DNA from: Rahnella inusitata
GTDB taxonomy: Bacteria; Pseudomonadota; Gammaproteobacteria; Enterobacterales; Enterobacteriaceae
Direction of reading: 5' to 3'
NCBI RefSeq assembly: GCF_003263515.1
Contig: NZ_JYDE01000001.1
Span: 1-64,000, forward strand
Length of the DNA: 64,000 bases
Below are positions 53,950-63,260 of this stretch, one piece after another. Every line of letters begins with the position of its first letter. Positions within the stretch are counted from its first letter, which is position 1. Below the pieces are notes generated by a model. The model searched no databases and was not told where the DNA came from. It saw only the letters and a program-made list of their open reading frames with translations. The position numbers were made by a program, and so were the translations under genes.

Positions 53950-54621
53950 TTAAAACGTATAACCTAACCCTACACGAAAACGCGTCTGACGCTCATCTGT
54001 GGTGCTTCGCACTGAAACATTGCCGACTTCCACAAAGGGCGACCACGCACCAATAAGATAAGCGGTTCTGAAGTTGTATTCATAATTATATTTGCTGTTG
54101 TTGTAGAGATCATACTTATCGGCTTTTTTATAGATCCCTTCCAGTGTCCAGTCGAAACTATTCCATTTATAGCCCGCCCAGACATCCATACGATTCACCG
54201 TATCATCATTGCGCGAGTCCGAAGAGCGGCGGGTGTACTCAAACCGGTAACGGGCGCCCAGCCACCATGCCTGATTAATCGTCCAGGTCGTGCGTAAATA
54301 AGGTTTATAAGTGGAATAACCGCTCCCGGTTTCCAGTACAAATCCTGGCTGCCAGGCCACTGCGCCACGGTTAAACTGGTAATTGACCGTGTATTCATTT
54401 CCCTGAACCTCAAGGTCATTAAAGGCTTTATTGGTATCATCACCGCCTGATTTAGAAATCGCTTCGACAGCAAACCCGAAGCCGTTACTAAAGCGATTGG
54501 AGATATAAACACGGTCATAATTTGCTTTACTGTCATCAAGATATTCATGACGCACATCCATATAGACGGCATGCGCATTTGAACCTGCCAGAGATAATAA
54601 AACCAGAAGATATTTTTTCAT
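53950..54621 (-). CDS. kdgM: KdgM-family oligosaccharide-specific porin
   Basis: A 223-residue outer-membrane beta-barrel with signal peptide (NAHA) and a C-terminal phenylalanine (GLGYTF). It belongs to the KdgM/NanC family, 12-stranded monomeric channels for acidic oligosaccharides such as oligogalacturonate. A KdgR-like operator is upstream (54686-54706), in line with pectin-derived inducer control. Family members use basic residues in the pore; an Arg-rich part (GARYRFEYTRRSSDSRND) is visible. Confidence 0.88.
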   Translation of the reverse strand: MKKYLLVLLSLAGSNAHAVYMDVRHEYLDDSKANYDRVYISNRFSNGFGFAVEAISKSGGDDTNKAFNDLEVQGNEYTVNYQFNRGAVAWQPGFVLETGSGYSTYKPYLRTTWTINQAWWLGARYRFEYTRRSSDSRNDDTVNRMDVWAGYKWNSFDWTLEGIYKKADKYDLYNNSKYNYEYNFRTAYLIGAWSPFVEVGNVSVRSTTDERQTRFRVGLGYTF

Positions 54622-54972
54622 GATAAACCCGTTTTAATAATTATAAACAAAGGTTGATTAAATGGGCTGGGCACGAAAGTATCCTTATTGAAAAGGCGTT
54701 TCAATAATTTAATTTTGTTTTTATATAAAATTGAATGTTCGTCACAAGTGCACGAAATTTAAAAATATGAGTGATAATATTAGGGTTTTATAAATATTAT
54801 GAAAATGTGAAATAAGAAAGGGCAGTCTTCATTTGACTGCCACTTTATGAATAGAGTTGTCACTATTATAAAGGTATTTAAATAATAATTGAGGGCTGTA
54901 AGGAGAGACTCTTTGGGAAAGCACCGCAATGAGAAGGCGATGAATTTCGCCTTCTCATCAATTCAATGCATG
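54622..54972. other. Intergenic region of kdgM
   Basis: About 350 bases, very AT-rich, hold the kdgM promoter and the KdgR-like operator. No gene is called. The part near 54889-54970 is a low-confidence short frame without support. Confidence 0.6.
54686..54706. promoter_or_regulatory. Candidate KdgR operator
   Basis: TATTGAAA-AGGCG-TTTCAATA is a perfect 8-bp dyad with 5-base spacer that matches the KdgR pattern (AATRAAA...TTTYATT) closely. It lies 65 to 85 bases upstream of the kdgM start. Confidence 0.8.
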
Positions 54973-55644
54973 TCACTTACTCTGCAATTGCTTAATCCGC
55001 GCGATCGGTGGATTTCGTTTTGCCCACGAACCGTGGAAGTGACGCCAGTAGGGTTCCTGTGCGGCAGCCAGCATTTCGTAGTCGCCACGGGTGTCGCCCC
55101 ATGCGCGTAAGTGGTAGGAGGAAAGCGGGCCGTACTCGGCTTCCAGACGCTCAACCTTCTGACCGCAGCGGCAGTTGTGGCCGCTGATGCGCCCAGTCAA
55201 CACGCCATCTTTTACTTCCAGATTGGTGCCGATAAGCCGGATACCCAAACGCTCAGCAAAAGGTTTGAGCACCATCGCCGGGGAGGCTGAGCAGATCGTG
55301 ACGATTGCACCTGAGTTGACCTGTGTGGCGACGGCGATCAGGCCTGAAGGGCGCATCAGGCGCGTCCAGTAACGTTCGCAAAACTCAGCAGCTTTCTCTT
55401 CAATCCATTTGGCATCAACGCCGGTCATAAAAGTGTGGATCAGCACTTCCTTCAGCTCATCGCGGGTCAGCCGACGGCCAACGCATTTCAGCGTAGGCAA
55501 AGCTAAACGCACCATACGACGCGCGAAGACGCGTTTACCAAAGGCAAAACGCAGGAAGGGCACGAAGCTGTCGTGTTTTGTCAGCGTGCCGTCGAAATCA
55601 AAAACGGACAGGGAATTGCCAACGTTTATTACATCATTAACCAT
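54973..55644 (-). CDS. HAD-IB family phosphatase
   Basis: A 223-residue HAD-IB hydrolase (SerB/PgpC-like). Motif 1 is VFDFDGTLTKHDS (nucleophile and acid Asp), motif 2 lies in VTICSASPAMVL and motif 4 in AWGDTRGDYEML. It is close to the YfhB/PgpC type, which dephosphorylates phosphatidylglycerophosphate, but substrate cannot be fixed. A strong AAGGAG ribosome site is ahead of the ATG. Confidence 0.82.
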   Translation of the reverse strand: MVNDVINVGNSLSVFDFDGTLTKHDSFVPFLRFAFGKRVFARRMVRLALPTLKCVGRRLTRDELKEVLIHTFMTGVDAKWIEEKAAEFCERYWTRLMRPSGLIAVATQVNSGAIVTICSASPAMVLKPFAERLGIRLIGTNLEVKDGVLTGRISGHNCRCGQKVERLEAEYGPLSSYHLRAWGDTRGDYEMLAAAQEPYWRHFHGSWAKRNPPIARIKQLQSK

Positions 55645-55770
55645 CGTTCAATACGCTCCTTCGGTTGTTCCCGGGGAAAATGCGGGACAACGTAACTCGT
55701 TTATAGCAGTAGTGTAATCGCTTTGCGCCTGTTGATCATTGTTGTGTGCTGCTGTGTGGGAGGAGGAACA

Positions 55771-55810
55771 AAAAAAAGCCCGCCGATTTGCATCAGCGGG
55801 CGGTTTTTTT
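55771..55810. terminator. Bidirectional terminator below the second PQQ dehydrogenase
   Basis: GCCCGC (55778-55783) and GCGGGC (55796-55801) with eight A residues before and seven T residues after; on the minus strand it ends the PQQ dehydrogenase message. Confidence 0.92.
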
Positions 55811-55832
55811 ACGACTTATTTGAAGCAGATAC

Positions 55833-58313
55833 TTACTTCTCGTCAGGCAGGGCGTAGGCGATCACATAGTCGCCACGCTCAGGAGACTGACGTGCGCCGC
55901 CGGCGCTGATGATAATGTACTGTTTACCGGTTTTCGGTGAAACGTAGCTCATCGGGCCAGACTGACTGCCGACCGGCAGACGAGATTTCCAGATCTCTTT
56001 ACCGTTAGCGGTATCGAACGCGCGCAGATAGAAATCCTGCGTACCGGCGAAGAACAACAGGCCGGATTGCGTTGACAGGCTCGCGCCCAGCGTTGGCATA
56101 CCTACTTCCATTGGCATACGCATTTTGATGCCCAGCGGGCCGGTGTCTTTCACCGTACCGACCGGCACCTGCCAGACAATTTTGCCGGTTTTCAGGTTAA
56201 CCGCAGACATCGTACCGAACGGAGGTTTCTGGCAAGGAATGCCCAGCGGAGACAGGAAACGCTCACGCACTGCGCCGAACGGCGTACCGTCCATTGGCAC
56301 CATGCCCATTTCGATACCGCTTGCGCCAGTTGGCACTTTGGCACGCGGAACCATGTAGTTCGCCAAACCCAGACGCATGTCGTTGACGAACATCAGGGCG
56401 TTGTTAGGATCAACCGACACGCTGCCCCAGTTCATACCGCCGAGCGATCCTGGGAATTGCAGGGAACGATCGAGGCCCGGAGGCGTATACACACCTTCAT
56501 GGCGCATCCCTTTGAACTCGATGCGGCAAAGCAGCTGGTCCATCGGTGTGGCACCCCACATATCAGATTCTTTCAGGGTCTGGTTGCCGATGTTCGGCAT
56601 CCCGACGGAGAAAGGCTGCGTTTTGGAGTAGCGTTCACCAGGAACATTGCCATGCGGCACTTCGCGGTTTTCAACTTTCGCGACCGGCTCACCGGTTTCG
56701 CGGTTCAGCATGAAGATCATGCCCTGTTTGGAGGTCTGCACCAGTACCGGCGTGCTGCCACCTTTGTCATTCGGCAGGTCGTACAGCAGTGGCTGTGACG
56801 GCAGGTCGAAATCCCACAGATCGTGATGCGTAGTCTGGAAAGTCCAGCGGACTTTACCCGTTGCCACGTCCACTGCGACGATGGAAGAGCTGTATTTATC
56901 GTCCAGCTCGGTGCGGGTGCCACCGAAGAAGTCCGGCGTTGCGTTGCCGGTAGGCATGTAGATCAGACCCAGTTTTGGGTCATACGACATGGCAGACCAG
57001 ACGTTCGGTGTACCACGGGTGTAAGTCTGACCTTCCGGTGGCAGTTTGGTGATGTTCGGATTACCCGGATCCCATGCCCAGACCAGTGCGCCGGTGTGGA
57101 CGTCGAATGCACGTACCACGCCCGGAGGTTCGCCGGTGGAGAAGTTATCCGCCACACGACCGCCGACCACGACGACGTTACCGGCAACCAGCGGCGTAGA
57201 CGTCTGCTGGTAGTAGCCCGGTTTGACTTCGCCCATGCCGACTTTCAGGTCAACCACGCCGTTATCACCGAAATCAGCGCAAGGCTTGCCGGTGTCGGCG
57301 TTGATGGCGATCAGGCGCGCATCGATGGTTGGCAGGAACAGACGACGTTCACAGGTCGCGCTGACTGTACCCCCGGTTGCAGCCGGTGAATGTGGTACGC
57401 CAGGGTGAGTGGCGGACGTTGCTTCTGCCACCGCGGTGGACGCGTCAGGCGTGGCAGCCGCATCCGCAACAGGCTGTGCGGCTGGCGCAGCAGAGGCGGA
57501 GGTGTTCTCGTAATAGCCCAGACCACGGCACCGCTGCCAGTTCGGCGCGGTGGAGTTGGAATCATAGGACCACAGTTTTTTACCGTCATCGACCGACAGC
57601 GCCAGTACTTTGCTGTACGCGGTACAAACGAACAGTTTATCGCCTACCTGGAGCGGTGTGTTCTGGTCTTCAGCGCCGGAGCCGTTGCTCTGTGGGATAT
57701 CGCCAGTATGGGCAATCCACGCGACCTGAAGTTTGTCGATGTTGGTTTTATTGATTTGATCCAGTGCAGCGAAACGGTCACCGGCGGTGGTGTTACCCCA
57801 GCTTTCCCAGTTTTTCTGTTCTGCACCCGGCGCGACCGGTTTTACCGGTGCCTGATCGTTGTCGGCGCTGATGATTGGCGTCGGCACGAAGGTGTTACCG
57901 AAAGCGGCAATCAGCGCAACGGCCAGCACGGCTGCCAGCGAGAAGCTTGGGCCTTTACGGGCGACCAGCCCCGCGCGTGTTTTCAGCAGCGGATATGCCA
58001 GCGCGGTCAGGAAGGCCAGAACGCCGAAGGTGAACAGGCGGGAGAAGAGCGGCCAGAATGCCAGACCTGCATCCCAGACGGCCCAGATAATTGAAAGCAC
58101 GAAGGCCACGGCGTAAAGCCAGGCACCCGAAGGCTTGCCCTTGAAGATCAGAACGGCTGACACGATCAGCGCCAGACCCATCAGCAGGAAGTAAAGGCTT
58201 CCTCCCAACGTGGCCAGATACGCGCCGCCGATGCCCAGCGTCAGACCAATGACGACCATCAGCGCGCTCAGTAGCCAGAGGAGCCAGGTCCATTTACTCT
58301 TAATAGTTGGCAT
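55833..58313 (-). CDS. Second membrane-bound PQQ-dependent dehydrogenase (glucose/quinate type)
   Basis: An 826-residue quinoprotein with the same layout as Gcd: five N-terminal membrane segments (1-140) and a periplasmic propeller, with motifs HHDLWDFDLP and QTSKQGMIFMLNRETG. Residues 271-319 are an Ala/Pro/Thr-rich insertion absent from the first Gcd, which explains most of its 29-residue greater length. Family members include glucose, quinate/shikimate and other polyol dehydrogenases; sequence alone does not decide, and the divergence from the 29147 gene suggests another substrate. Terminator at 55771 follows. It needs PQQ, possibly acquired through the PqqU of this locus. Confidence 0.85.
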   Translation of the reverse strand: MPTIKSKWTWLLWLLSALMVVIGLTLGIGGAYLATLGGSLYFLLMGLALIVSAVLIFKGKPSGAWLYAVAFVLSIIWAVWDAGLAFWPLFSRLFTFGVLAFLTALAYPLLKTRAGLVARKGPSFSLAAVLAVALIAAFGNTFVPTPIISADNDQAPVKPVAPGAEQKNWESWGNTTAGDRFAALDQINKTNIDKLQVAWIAHTGDIPQSNGSGAEDQNTPLQVGDKLFVCTAYSKVLALSVDDGKKLWSYDSNSTAPNWQRCRGLGYYENTSASAAPAAQPVADAAATPDASTAVAEATSATHPGVPHSPAATGGTVSATCERRLFLPTIDARLIAINADTGKPCADFGDNGVVDLKVGMGEVKPGYYQQTSTPLVAGNVVVVGGRVADNFSTGEPPGVVRAFDVHTGALVWAWDPGNPNITKLPPEGQTYTRGTPNVWSAMSYDPKLGLIYMPTGNATPDFFGGTRTELDDKYSSSIVAVDVATGKVRWTFQTTHHDLWDFDLPSQPLLYDLPNDKGGSTPVLVQTSKQGMIFMLNRETGEPVAKVENREVPHGNVPGERYSKTQPFSVGMPNIGNQTLKESDMWGATPMDQLLCRIEFKGMRHEGVYTPPGLDRSLQFPGSLGGMNWGSVSVDPNNALMFVNDMRLGLANYMVPRAKVPTGASGIEMGMVPMDGTPFGAVRERFLSPLGIPCQKPPFGTMSAVNLKTGKIVWQVPVGTVKDTGPLGIKMRMPMEVGMPTLGASLSTQSGLLFFAGTQDFYLRAFDTANGKEIWKSRLPVGSQSGPMSYVSPKTGKQYIIISAGGARQSPERGDYVIAYALPDEK

Positions 58314-58738
58314 GATTTATCTCACTGCACATGTGTTATAGAAATAGATAGTAGGAAAGATGGGTAAAAGAAAGCTGCGCTGAAAAGGGGTACATCTGAT
58401 GACCTTTCGCTACCAAATGAACCAGACAGAACAATTTCGCGCAAATAGTAATACTTCTCAACGTGGTTGTGAATGTGTAACGGAGAGTTTGAATTTCGGT
58501 AAAGAAATAGTGCGAGAATTAGGATGGAAGGGTCGTGTTTGTATGTTGCTGATTTTAATGTGTAATTATTTATTACATATGCAAATAACAAATGTTTAGT
58601 AAGTTAAGTATTCGTTTTTGGTCTATGTAACAGCACGAACGGTGCCGGTTTTTCTGCCACAAAAAGGGATTTGTGACAGATTTCTCACATTTTTCACTGC
58701 CGGTGTGAACCCGTTGGTGAGTTTATGGCGCGGTAAAG
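58314..58738. other. Intergenic region upstream of the second PQQ dehydrogenase
   Basis: About 425 bases with AT-rich sequence. It holds the leftward promoter of the dehydrogenase and the 3' end of the LysR gene. No RNA or gene is recognised. Confidence 0.55.
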
Positions 58739-59629
58739 TTACAAATAACCTTCAATCAGCATCTTCATTTCCAACGTGATTTGTTCCACCAGACGACTTT
58801 TGGGGATCTGCGGCGGGAAAACGGCGAGATAGGCAATGCTGATGTCCGGCGTGAAAGGCTTGATCACCAGATCGCTTTTGTGGCTGCGTGCTGTAATGAA
58901 ATCCACAACGCCGACCCCAAGATTATTCCCCGCCATGATGCAGCAGTTATTCAGCGATGTTTCGATAGGATTGTTCATATAGAGATCCTGACGGCTCATC
59001 ACATGGTCCAGTTGCTCACGCAGCGGCGTCTTGCGGCCGGGAATGATAGGGCGGTAGTGGGTGAGGTCGGCCGCCGTCACCACGTCCTTTTTGGCCAGCG
59101 GATGGCGCGGCGACATTACCGCTACCGCATTCGCCCGTGCCAGCATTTCTGCTTCCAGCCCTTTCACATCTGGCTTGCCGAAAATAAACCCGACGTCGTA
59201 CTGATTGCTGGTGACCACATCAGTGATGTGCGTGGTACTTTCGATATCCAGAAAAAGAGAGATATCGTCGATGGTTTCAATCAGCGGCGGCAAAATGTGT
59301 TCGACGCACAGCGCAGACAACGCAGCAACCGTACCGATCCGCAGCACACTGCCTTTGGAATGACGGATCTCTTCCGCAATGCGTGAAATATGTTCAAGCC
59401 CGAGGTACAAACGCTCCACCTCGCGGTACAGCTTAATGGCGTCGTCACGCGGGATAAGCCCGCGGCCATCACGGTCAAACAGCTTCAGATCGACGGCATA
59501 TTCAAAGTCACGGATAAGCCTGCTGACCGCGGGCTGAGTGATATTCATCATATTGGCTGCTGCTGTAATGCTACCGGTGAGGATCACCTTGTGAAAAGCT
59601 TCAACCTGTCGGGGATTAATTTTCGTCAT
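58739..59629 (-). CDS. LysR-type regulator of the nucleoside-hydrolase operon
   Basis: A 296-residue LysR-family regulator. HTH region ILTGSITAAANMMNITQPAV and SRLIRDFEYAVDLKLF; effector domain at 90-290. It is divergent from the SBP-led operon and has a good GAGGACAT ribosome site. A perfect 8-7-8 palindrome sits 11 to 34 bases upstream of its own start, a typical LysR autoregulatory arrangement. Confidence 0.87.
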   Translation of the reverse strand: MTKINPRQVEAFHKVILTGSITAAANMMNITQPAVSRLIRDFEYAVDLKLFDRDGRGLIPRDDAIKLYREVERLYLGLEHISRIAEEIRHSKGSVLRIGTVAALSALCVEHILPPLIETIDDISLFLDIESTTHITDVVTSNQYDVGFIFGKPDVKGLEAEMLARANAVAVMSPRHPLAKKDVVTAADLTHYRPIIPGRKTPLREQLDHVMSRQDLYMNNPIETSLNNCCIMAGNNLGVGVVDFITARSHKSDLVIKPFTPDISIAYLAVFPPQIPKSRLVEQITLEMKMLIEGYL

Positions 59630-59640
59630 ATGTCCTCATG

Positions 59641-59663
59641 ATCCATAACATTTGTTTATGGAT
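59641..59663. promoter_or_regulatory. Candidate LysR operator
   Basis: ATCCATAA-CATTTGT-TTATGGAT: a perfect 8-bp dyad with 7-base spacer in the divergent region between the LysR gene and the solute-binding protein gene, likely the recognition site of that LysR. Confidence 0.7.
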
Positions 59664-59767
59664 GTAACACAAAATACAATTTTCAATTCAGATGTCCACC
59701 CCCTAGACTCCAGTTTACGATCTGACACACATAGCCTGAAAATCTAAAATAATTAAGGGTTAAATGC

Positions 59768-61330
59768 ATGAGAAAGTCCGTTCCGGCAGTCGTGTTCTCC
59801 TCAGCACTGGCCACACTTTTTGTGTTACACACATCTTCTGTACAGGCTGCCGATCTTAAAATCGGTCTGGCCGCATCAACCACGTCAATGGATCCGCAGT
59901 TTTACGTGGGCGGTGCCAACAGCGCCATGGCGCGCAGCATTTTTGACGGACTGGTTAATCAGGACGAAAAACAACATATTACGCCTGCGCTGGCGGTATC
60001 GTGGAAAATCATCAACGATACCACCTGGGAATTCAGTCTGCGTCCGGGTGTAAAATTTCACGACGGCAGCGATTTCACGGCAAAAGACGTGATCGCCAGC
60101 ATCAAACGCGTGCCACTGGCCTCGAAGAATAGCCCGAGCGCGTACACGCCGTACGTCAATGACATCGCGGATGTCACCGAAGTGAATCCTTTAACGGTGA
60201 GAATTGTCACCAAAACGCCAACACCACTCTTACTCAACAACCTGAGCCGCGTTGCCATTTTACCGGCACGGCTTGAGAACGTGCCGTCGCAAACCCTCAA
60301 TGAAGGGAAAGACGTGATCGGCACCGGGCCATTCAAATTTGTCAGCTGGACACCGGATGACAATGTCGTACTGGCGCGCAACGACCAGTATTGGGGCGGC
60401 AAAGCGCAGTGGGACAACGTTACGCTGCGAGTTTTTAAAAACCCAAGTGCCCGCGTGGCCGCGATCCGTTCCGGCGACGTGGACGTGATAGAAAGCGTAC
60501 CGACAGCCGATGGTCGCGACCTGGCAAAACAGGCCAGCCTGCATATGGAATCCGTTGCCGGTAACCGCATTCTCTATTTACACCCGGATCAGGATCGCGA
60601 CGCCTCGCCGTTTGCCAAAGGGCCTGACGGCAGTAATCCGCTGAAAAAACGTGAAGTGCGTGAAGCCATGTCGCTGGCGATCAACCGTCAGGCGATTGTT
60701 GACCGGATCATGGACGGGCAGGGCGTTCCGGCCTCGCAGCTGGTACCAAAAGGGTACTTCGGCTATACGCCGTCGATCGCCACACCGGTTTATGATCCAG
60801 CCAAAGCGAAGCAGCTGCTGGCGCAGGCGGGTTATCCGGACGGATTTACCCTGACGTTCCACGCGTCAAATGACCGTTATCCGAATGATTCGAAAATCGC
60901 CCAGGCGCTGGGCCAGATGTTCAGCCGTGTGGGAATCAAAACCGACGTGGTGACCATGCCGGGCAGCGTCTATTTCTCACGGGCGTCAAAGCGTGATTTC
61001 AGCCTGATCATGGGCGGCGCGGCGATTGAAACCGGTGAGGCTTCCGGGGTGCTGGGGCCGTTGCTCGAAACCTTCGGGCCGAATGGCGGGCAGGGTAACC
61101 GCGGCCGCTATTCGAATCCGGAGTTTGATAAAACGCTGGCCGAAGCGCGTTCGACACTTGATGACGGCAAACGCGAGAAATTATTACAACAGGCTACAGA
61201 AATAGCGATGAAGGACGAAGGCACGATTCCGCTGCTGTTCCTCTCGTATACCTGGGCGATGAAAACACCTTATACCTACGTTGGCCGTTCCGACGGTTAT
61301 ACGTTGCCGTACTTTGTTCACGAAAAATAA
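59768..61330 (+). CDS. Family 5 ABC substrate-binding protein
   Basis: A 520-residue family 5 periplasmic solute-binding protein with signal peptide (SVQA). Motifs include SMDPQFYVGGANSAM at the start of the mature part, FSLRPGVKFHDGSDFTAKDV, GTGPFKFVSW and AMSLAINRQAIV. It is of the Dpp/Opp type but no permease or ATPase lies nearby in the window; they could lie past the right edge. As first gene of the operon with a lyase and nucleoside hydrolases, it probably supplies their substrate. Confidence 0.85.
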   Translation: MRKSVPAVVFSSALATLFVLHTSSVQAADLKIGLAASTTSMDPQFYVGGANSAMARSIFDGLVNQDEKQHITPALAVSWKIINDTTWEFSLRPGVKFHDGSDFTAKDVIASIKRVPLASKNSPSAYTPYVNDIADVTEVNPLTVRIVTKTPTPLLLNNLSRVAILPARLENVPSQTLNEGKDVIGTGPFKFVSWTPDDNVVLARNDQYWGGKAQWDNVTLRVFKNPSARVAAIRSGDVDVIESVPTADGRDLAKQASLHMESVAGNRILYLHPDQDRDASPFAKGPDGSNPLKKREVREAMSLAINRQAIVDRIMDGQGVPASQLVPKGYFGYTPSIATPVYDPAKAKQLLAQAGYPDGFTLTFHASNDRYPNDSKIAQALGQMFSRVGIKTDVVTMPGSVYFSRASKRDFSLIMGGAAIETGEASGVLGPLLETFGPNGGQGNRGRYSNPEFDKTLAEARSTLDDGKREKLLQQATEIAMKDEGTIPLLFLSYTWAMKTPYTYVGRSDGYTLPYFVHEK

Positions 61331-61424
61331 GTCCTGCGGGACGTCATGAACAGAAGTGCATACCGAACCCACGCGGGAATAGAGCACCAACACCAGGGTT
61401 GTTCTAAGCAAAGAGAGAGAAGCT

Positions 61425-62309
61425 ATGACTTCTTTTAGCGGTGTTTTTCCCTATCTGGTTTCCCCCGTCACCGACGGTGGTCAGATAGACAAACCGGTGT
61501 TAACTGCACTGGTCGAGCATCTCATCAACAGCGGTGTGCAGGGTCTGACGCCGCTGGGCAGTACAGGTGAGTTCGCTTACCTCAGTGCAGAACAGCGCAC
61601 CGAGGTGGTCAAAACAGTAGTCGAAGCCGCCCGGGGACGGGTACCGGTGATTGCCGGGGTCGCAGCCACCACCATTCAGGACGCCGTAGCGCAAACCGCT
61701 CGTTATGTCGCTCTGGGTGTCGACGGTATTCTGGCTATTCTTGAAGCCTATTTCCCGGTGCCCGATCAGGGCGTCGAGGACTATTTTCGTGCCATCGCGA
61801 CCGCAGCCGGTACGCTGCCGGTCGTGCTGTACACCAATCCGCAGTTTCAGCGTTCCGATCTCAGCCTGCCGGTCATTGAGCGGCTGAGCCACGTTGAAAA
61901 CATCAACTATATTAAAGATGCCTCCACCAACACCGGCAGGCTGTTGTCGATCATCGAACGTACACAGGGGCGGATGCAGGTCTTTGCTGCATCGGCGCAC
62001 ATTCCGGTATGTGTGATGATGATTGGCGGCGTCGGCTGGATGGCGGGCCCGGCCTGTATCGTGCCAAAGCAAAGTCTGGCGCTGTACGAAGCGGCGAAGC
62101 AAGGCGACTGGACAAAGGCGATGGCGTTGCAGCGTCCCCTGTGGCGCATCAATGAAATCTTCGCTAAGTATTCGATTGCCGGATGCATCAAAGCGGCATT
62201 GCAGTTGCAGGGTTTTGCCGTGGGCGATCCGCTGCCGCCGCAGGTTCCGCTCGACGCCACCGCGCGTCTGGAAATCGCTGAAGTTTTACGTTCGGTAGGT
62301 GCCTTGTGA
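61425..62309 (+). CDS. DapA/NAL-family lyase (dihydrodipicolinate synthase-like)
   Basis: A 294-residue class I aldolase of the DHDPS/N-acetylneuraminate lyase family. The substrate-binding GSTGE is at 45-49, Tyr136 and the Schiff-base Lys164 in NYIKDAST are conserved. The family includes DapA, NAL, KDG aldolases and others; sequence does not fix substrate. It is the second gene of the LysR-linked operon, and its stop overlaps the nucleoside hydrolase start by four bases (GTGA). Pairing with nucleoside hydrolases suggests catabolism of an unusual nucleoside or sugar-acid conjugate. Confidence 0.85.
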   Translation: MTSFSGVFPYLVSPVTDGGQIDKPVLTALVEHLINSGVQGLTPLGSTGEFAYLSAEQRTEVVKTVVEAARGRVPVIAGVAATTIQDAVAQTARYVALGVDGILAILEAYFPVPDQGVEDYFRAIATAAGTLPVVLYTNPQFQRSDLSLPVIERLSHVENINYIKDASTNTGRLLSIIERTQGRMQVFAASAHIPVCVMMIGGVGWMAGPACIVPKQSLALYEAAKQGDWTKAMALQRPLWRINEIFAKYSIAGCIKAALQLQGFAVGDPLPPQVPLDATARLEIAEVLRSVGAL

Positions 62310-63256
62310 AAACGCTGCCCGTTATTATTGATTGCGATCCCGGTATTGATGACGCCATTGCGTTGCTCTGCGCGTTCGTTGCGCCGCAGCTCAATATCCT
62401 CGGTATCTGCACCGTGTGCGGTAATCAGCCGTTGCCCAATACCTTGCGTAACGCGCTGCAAATCACAGAACTCGGCCAAAGAACCGATATTCCGGTTTTT
62501 GCCGGATGCCATCAGCCGATGTTTCGCGAACCGATCCACGGCCAGTTTCATGGCGAAAACGGCCTCGGCAATACCGCCTTTCCCGCACCGCAAAAACAGC
62601 CCGAAACGCTCCACGCCGTCAATTTTCTGATTAACAGCTGCGAGCAGGCGATCCGCGATAATCAGCCGGTGACTCTTTGTGTGCTCGGGCCGCTGACCAA
62701 TCTGGCGACAGCGCTGCGCATGAAACCGCAGATCGCCGCCGGGATTGCCCGCGTGGTACTGATGGGCGGCGCATACCATGAAGCCGGTAACCGCACCATG
62801 ACCTCCGAATTCAACATGCTGGCCGATCCTCATGCCGCGCATGTGGTTTTTTCCAGTGAGCTGAATATCACGGTTCTGCCGCTGGACGCGACGCATCAGG
62901 TCATTCTCACGCCGGAACACGTGGGGAAATTCATCAATGTTTCCGGTCGGATTTCCCAACCATTGGGCGAACTGATGGCCTTCTGGGATCGCAATGATAT
63001 TCGCCGTTACGGCTCACGAGGCGGACCCTTGCACGATCCGCTGGTGATTGCCTACGTCCTTGCGCCGGAACTGTTTGGTAGCGAGAAAGCGCGGGTGTTT
63101 GTCGAATACAACAGCGAGTTATGTATGGGACAAACCGTGGCGGACTGGTACGGCAAGTCCGGACAGACAGCGAATGTTGATATCGTCACGCGCGTGGACG
63201 CCCCAAAGGTGTTCATGCTGTTTTATGAGCTACTTTCACGTTATGCCGGGAACTGA
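62306..63256 (+). CDS. Nucleoside hydrolase (inosine-uridine preferring type) 1
   Basis: A 316-residue nucleoside hydrolase. It carries [11 protein letters not shown] at 9-19 (calcium-binding DPGxDD), GNQ at 39-41, the substrate loop [10 protein letters not shown] (153-162), SEFN (167-170) and the late HDP motif (LHDPLVIAY). It cleaves the N-glycosidic bond of nucleosides. Starts with GTG at 62306 within the lyase stop. A second paralogue follows four bases after its stop. Confidence 0.88.
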   Translation: MKTLPVIIDCDPGIDDAIALLCAFVAPQLNILGICTVCGNQPLPNTLRNALQITELGQRTDIPVFAGCHQPMFREPIHGQFHGENGLGNTAFPAPQKQPETLHAVNFLINSCEQAIRDNQPVTLCVLGPLTNLATALRMKPQIAAGIARVVLMGGAYHEAGNRTMTSEFNMLADPHAAHVVFSSELNITVLPLDATHQVILTPEHVGKFINVSGRISQPLGELMAFWDRNDIRRYGSRGGPLHDPLVIAYVLAPELFGSEKARVFVEYNSELCMGQTVADWYGKSGQTANVDIVTRVDAPKVFMLFYELLSRYAGN

Positions 63257-63260
63257 CCCT

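Noticed and set aside
57390-58094. 234-codon plus-strand frame within the second PQQ dehydrogenase
   Set aside because: Antisense shadow of a well-conserved gene, Arg/Gly-rich in a way typical for reverse frames.
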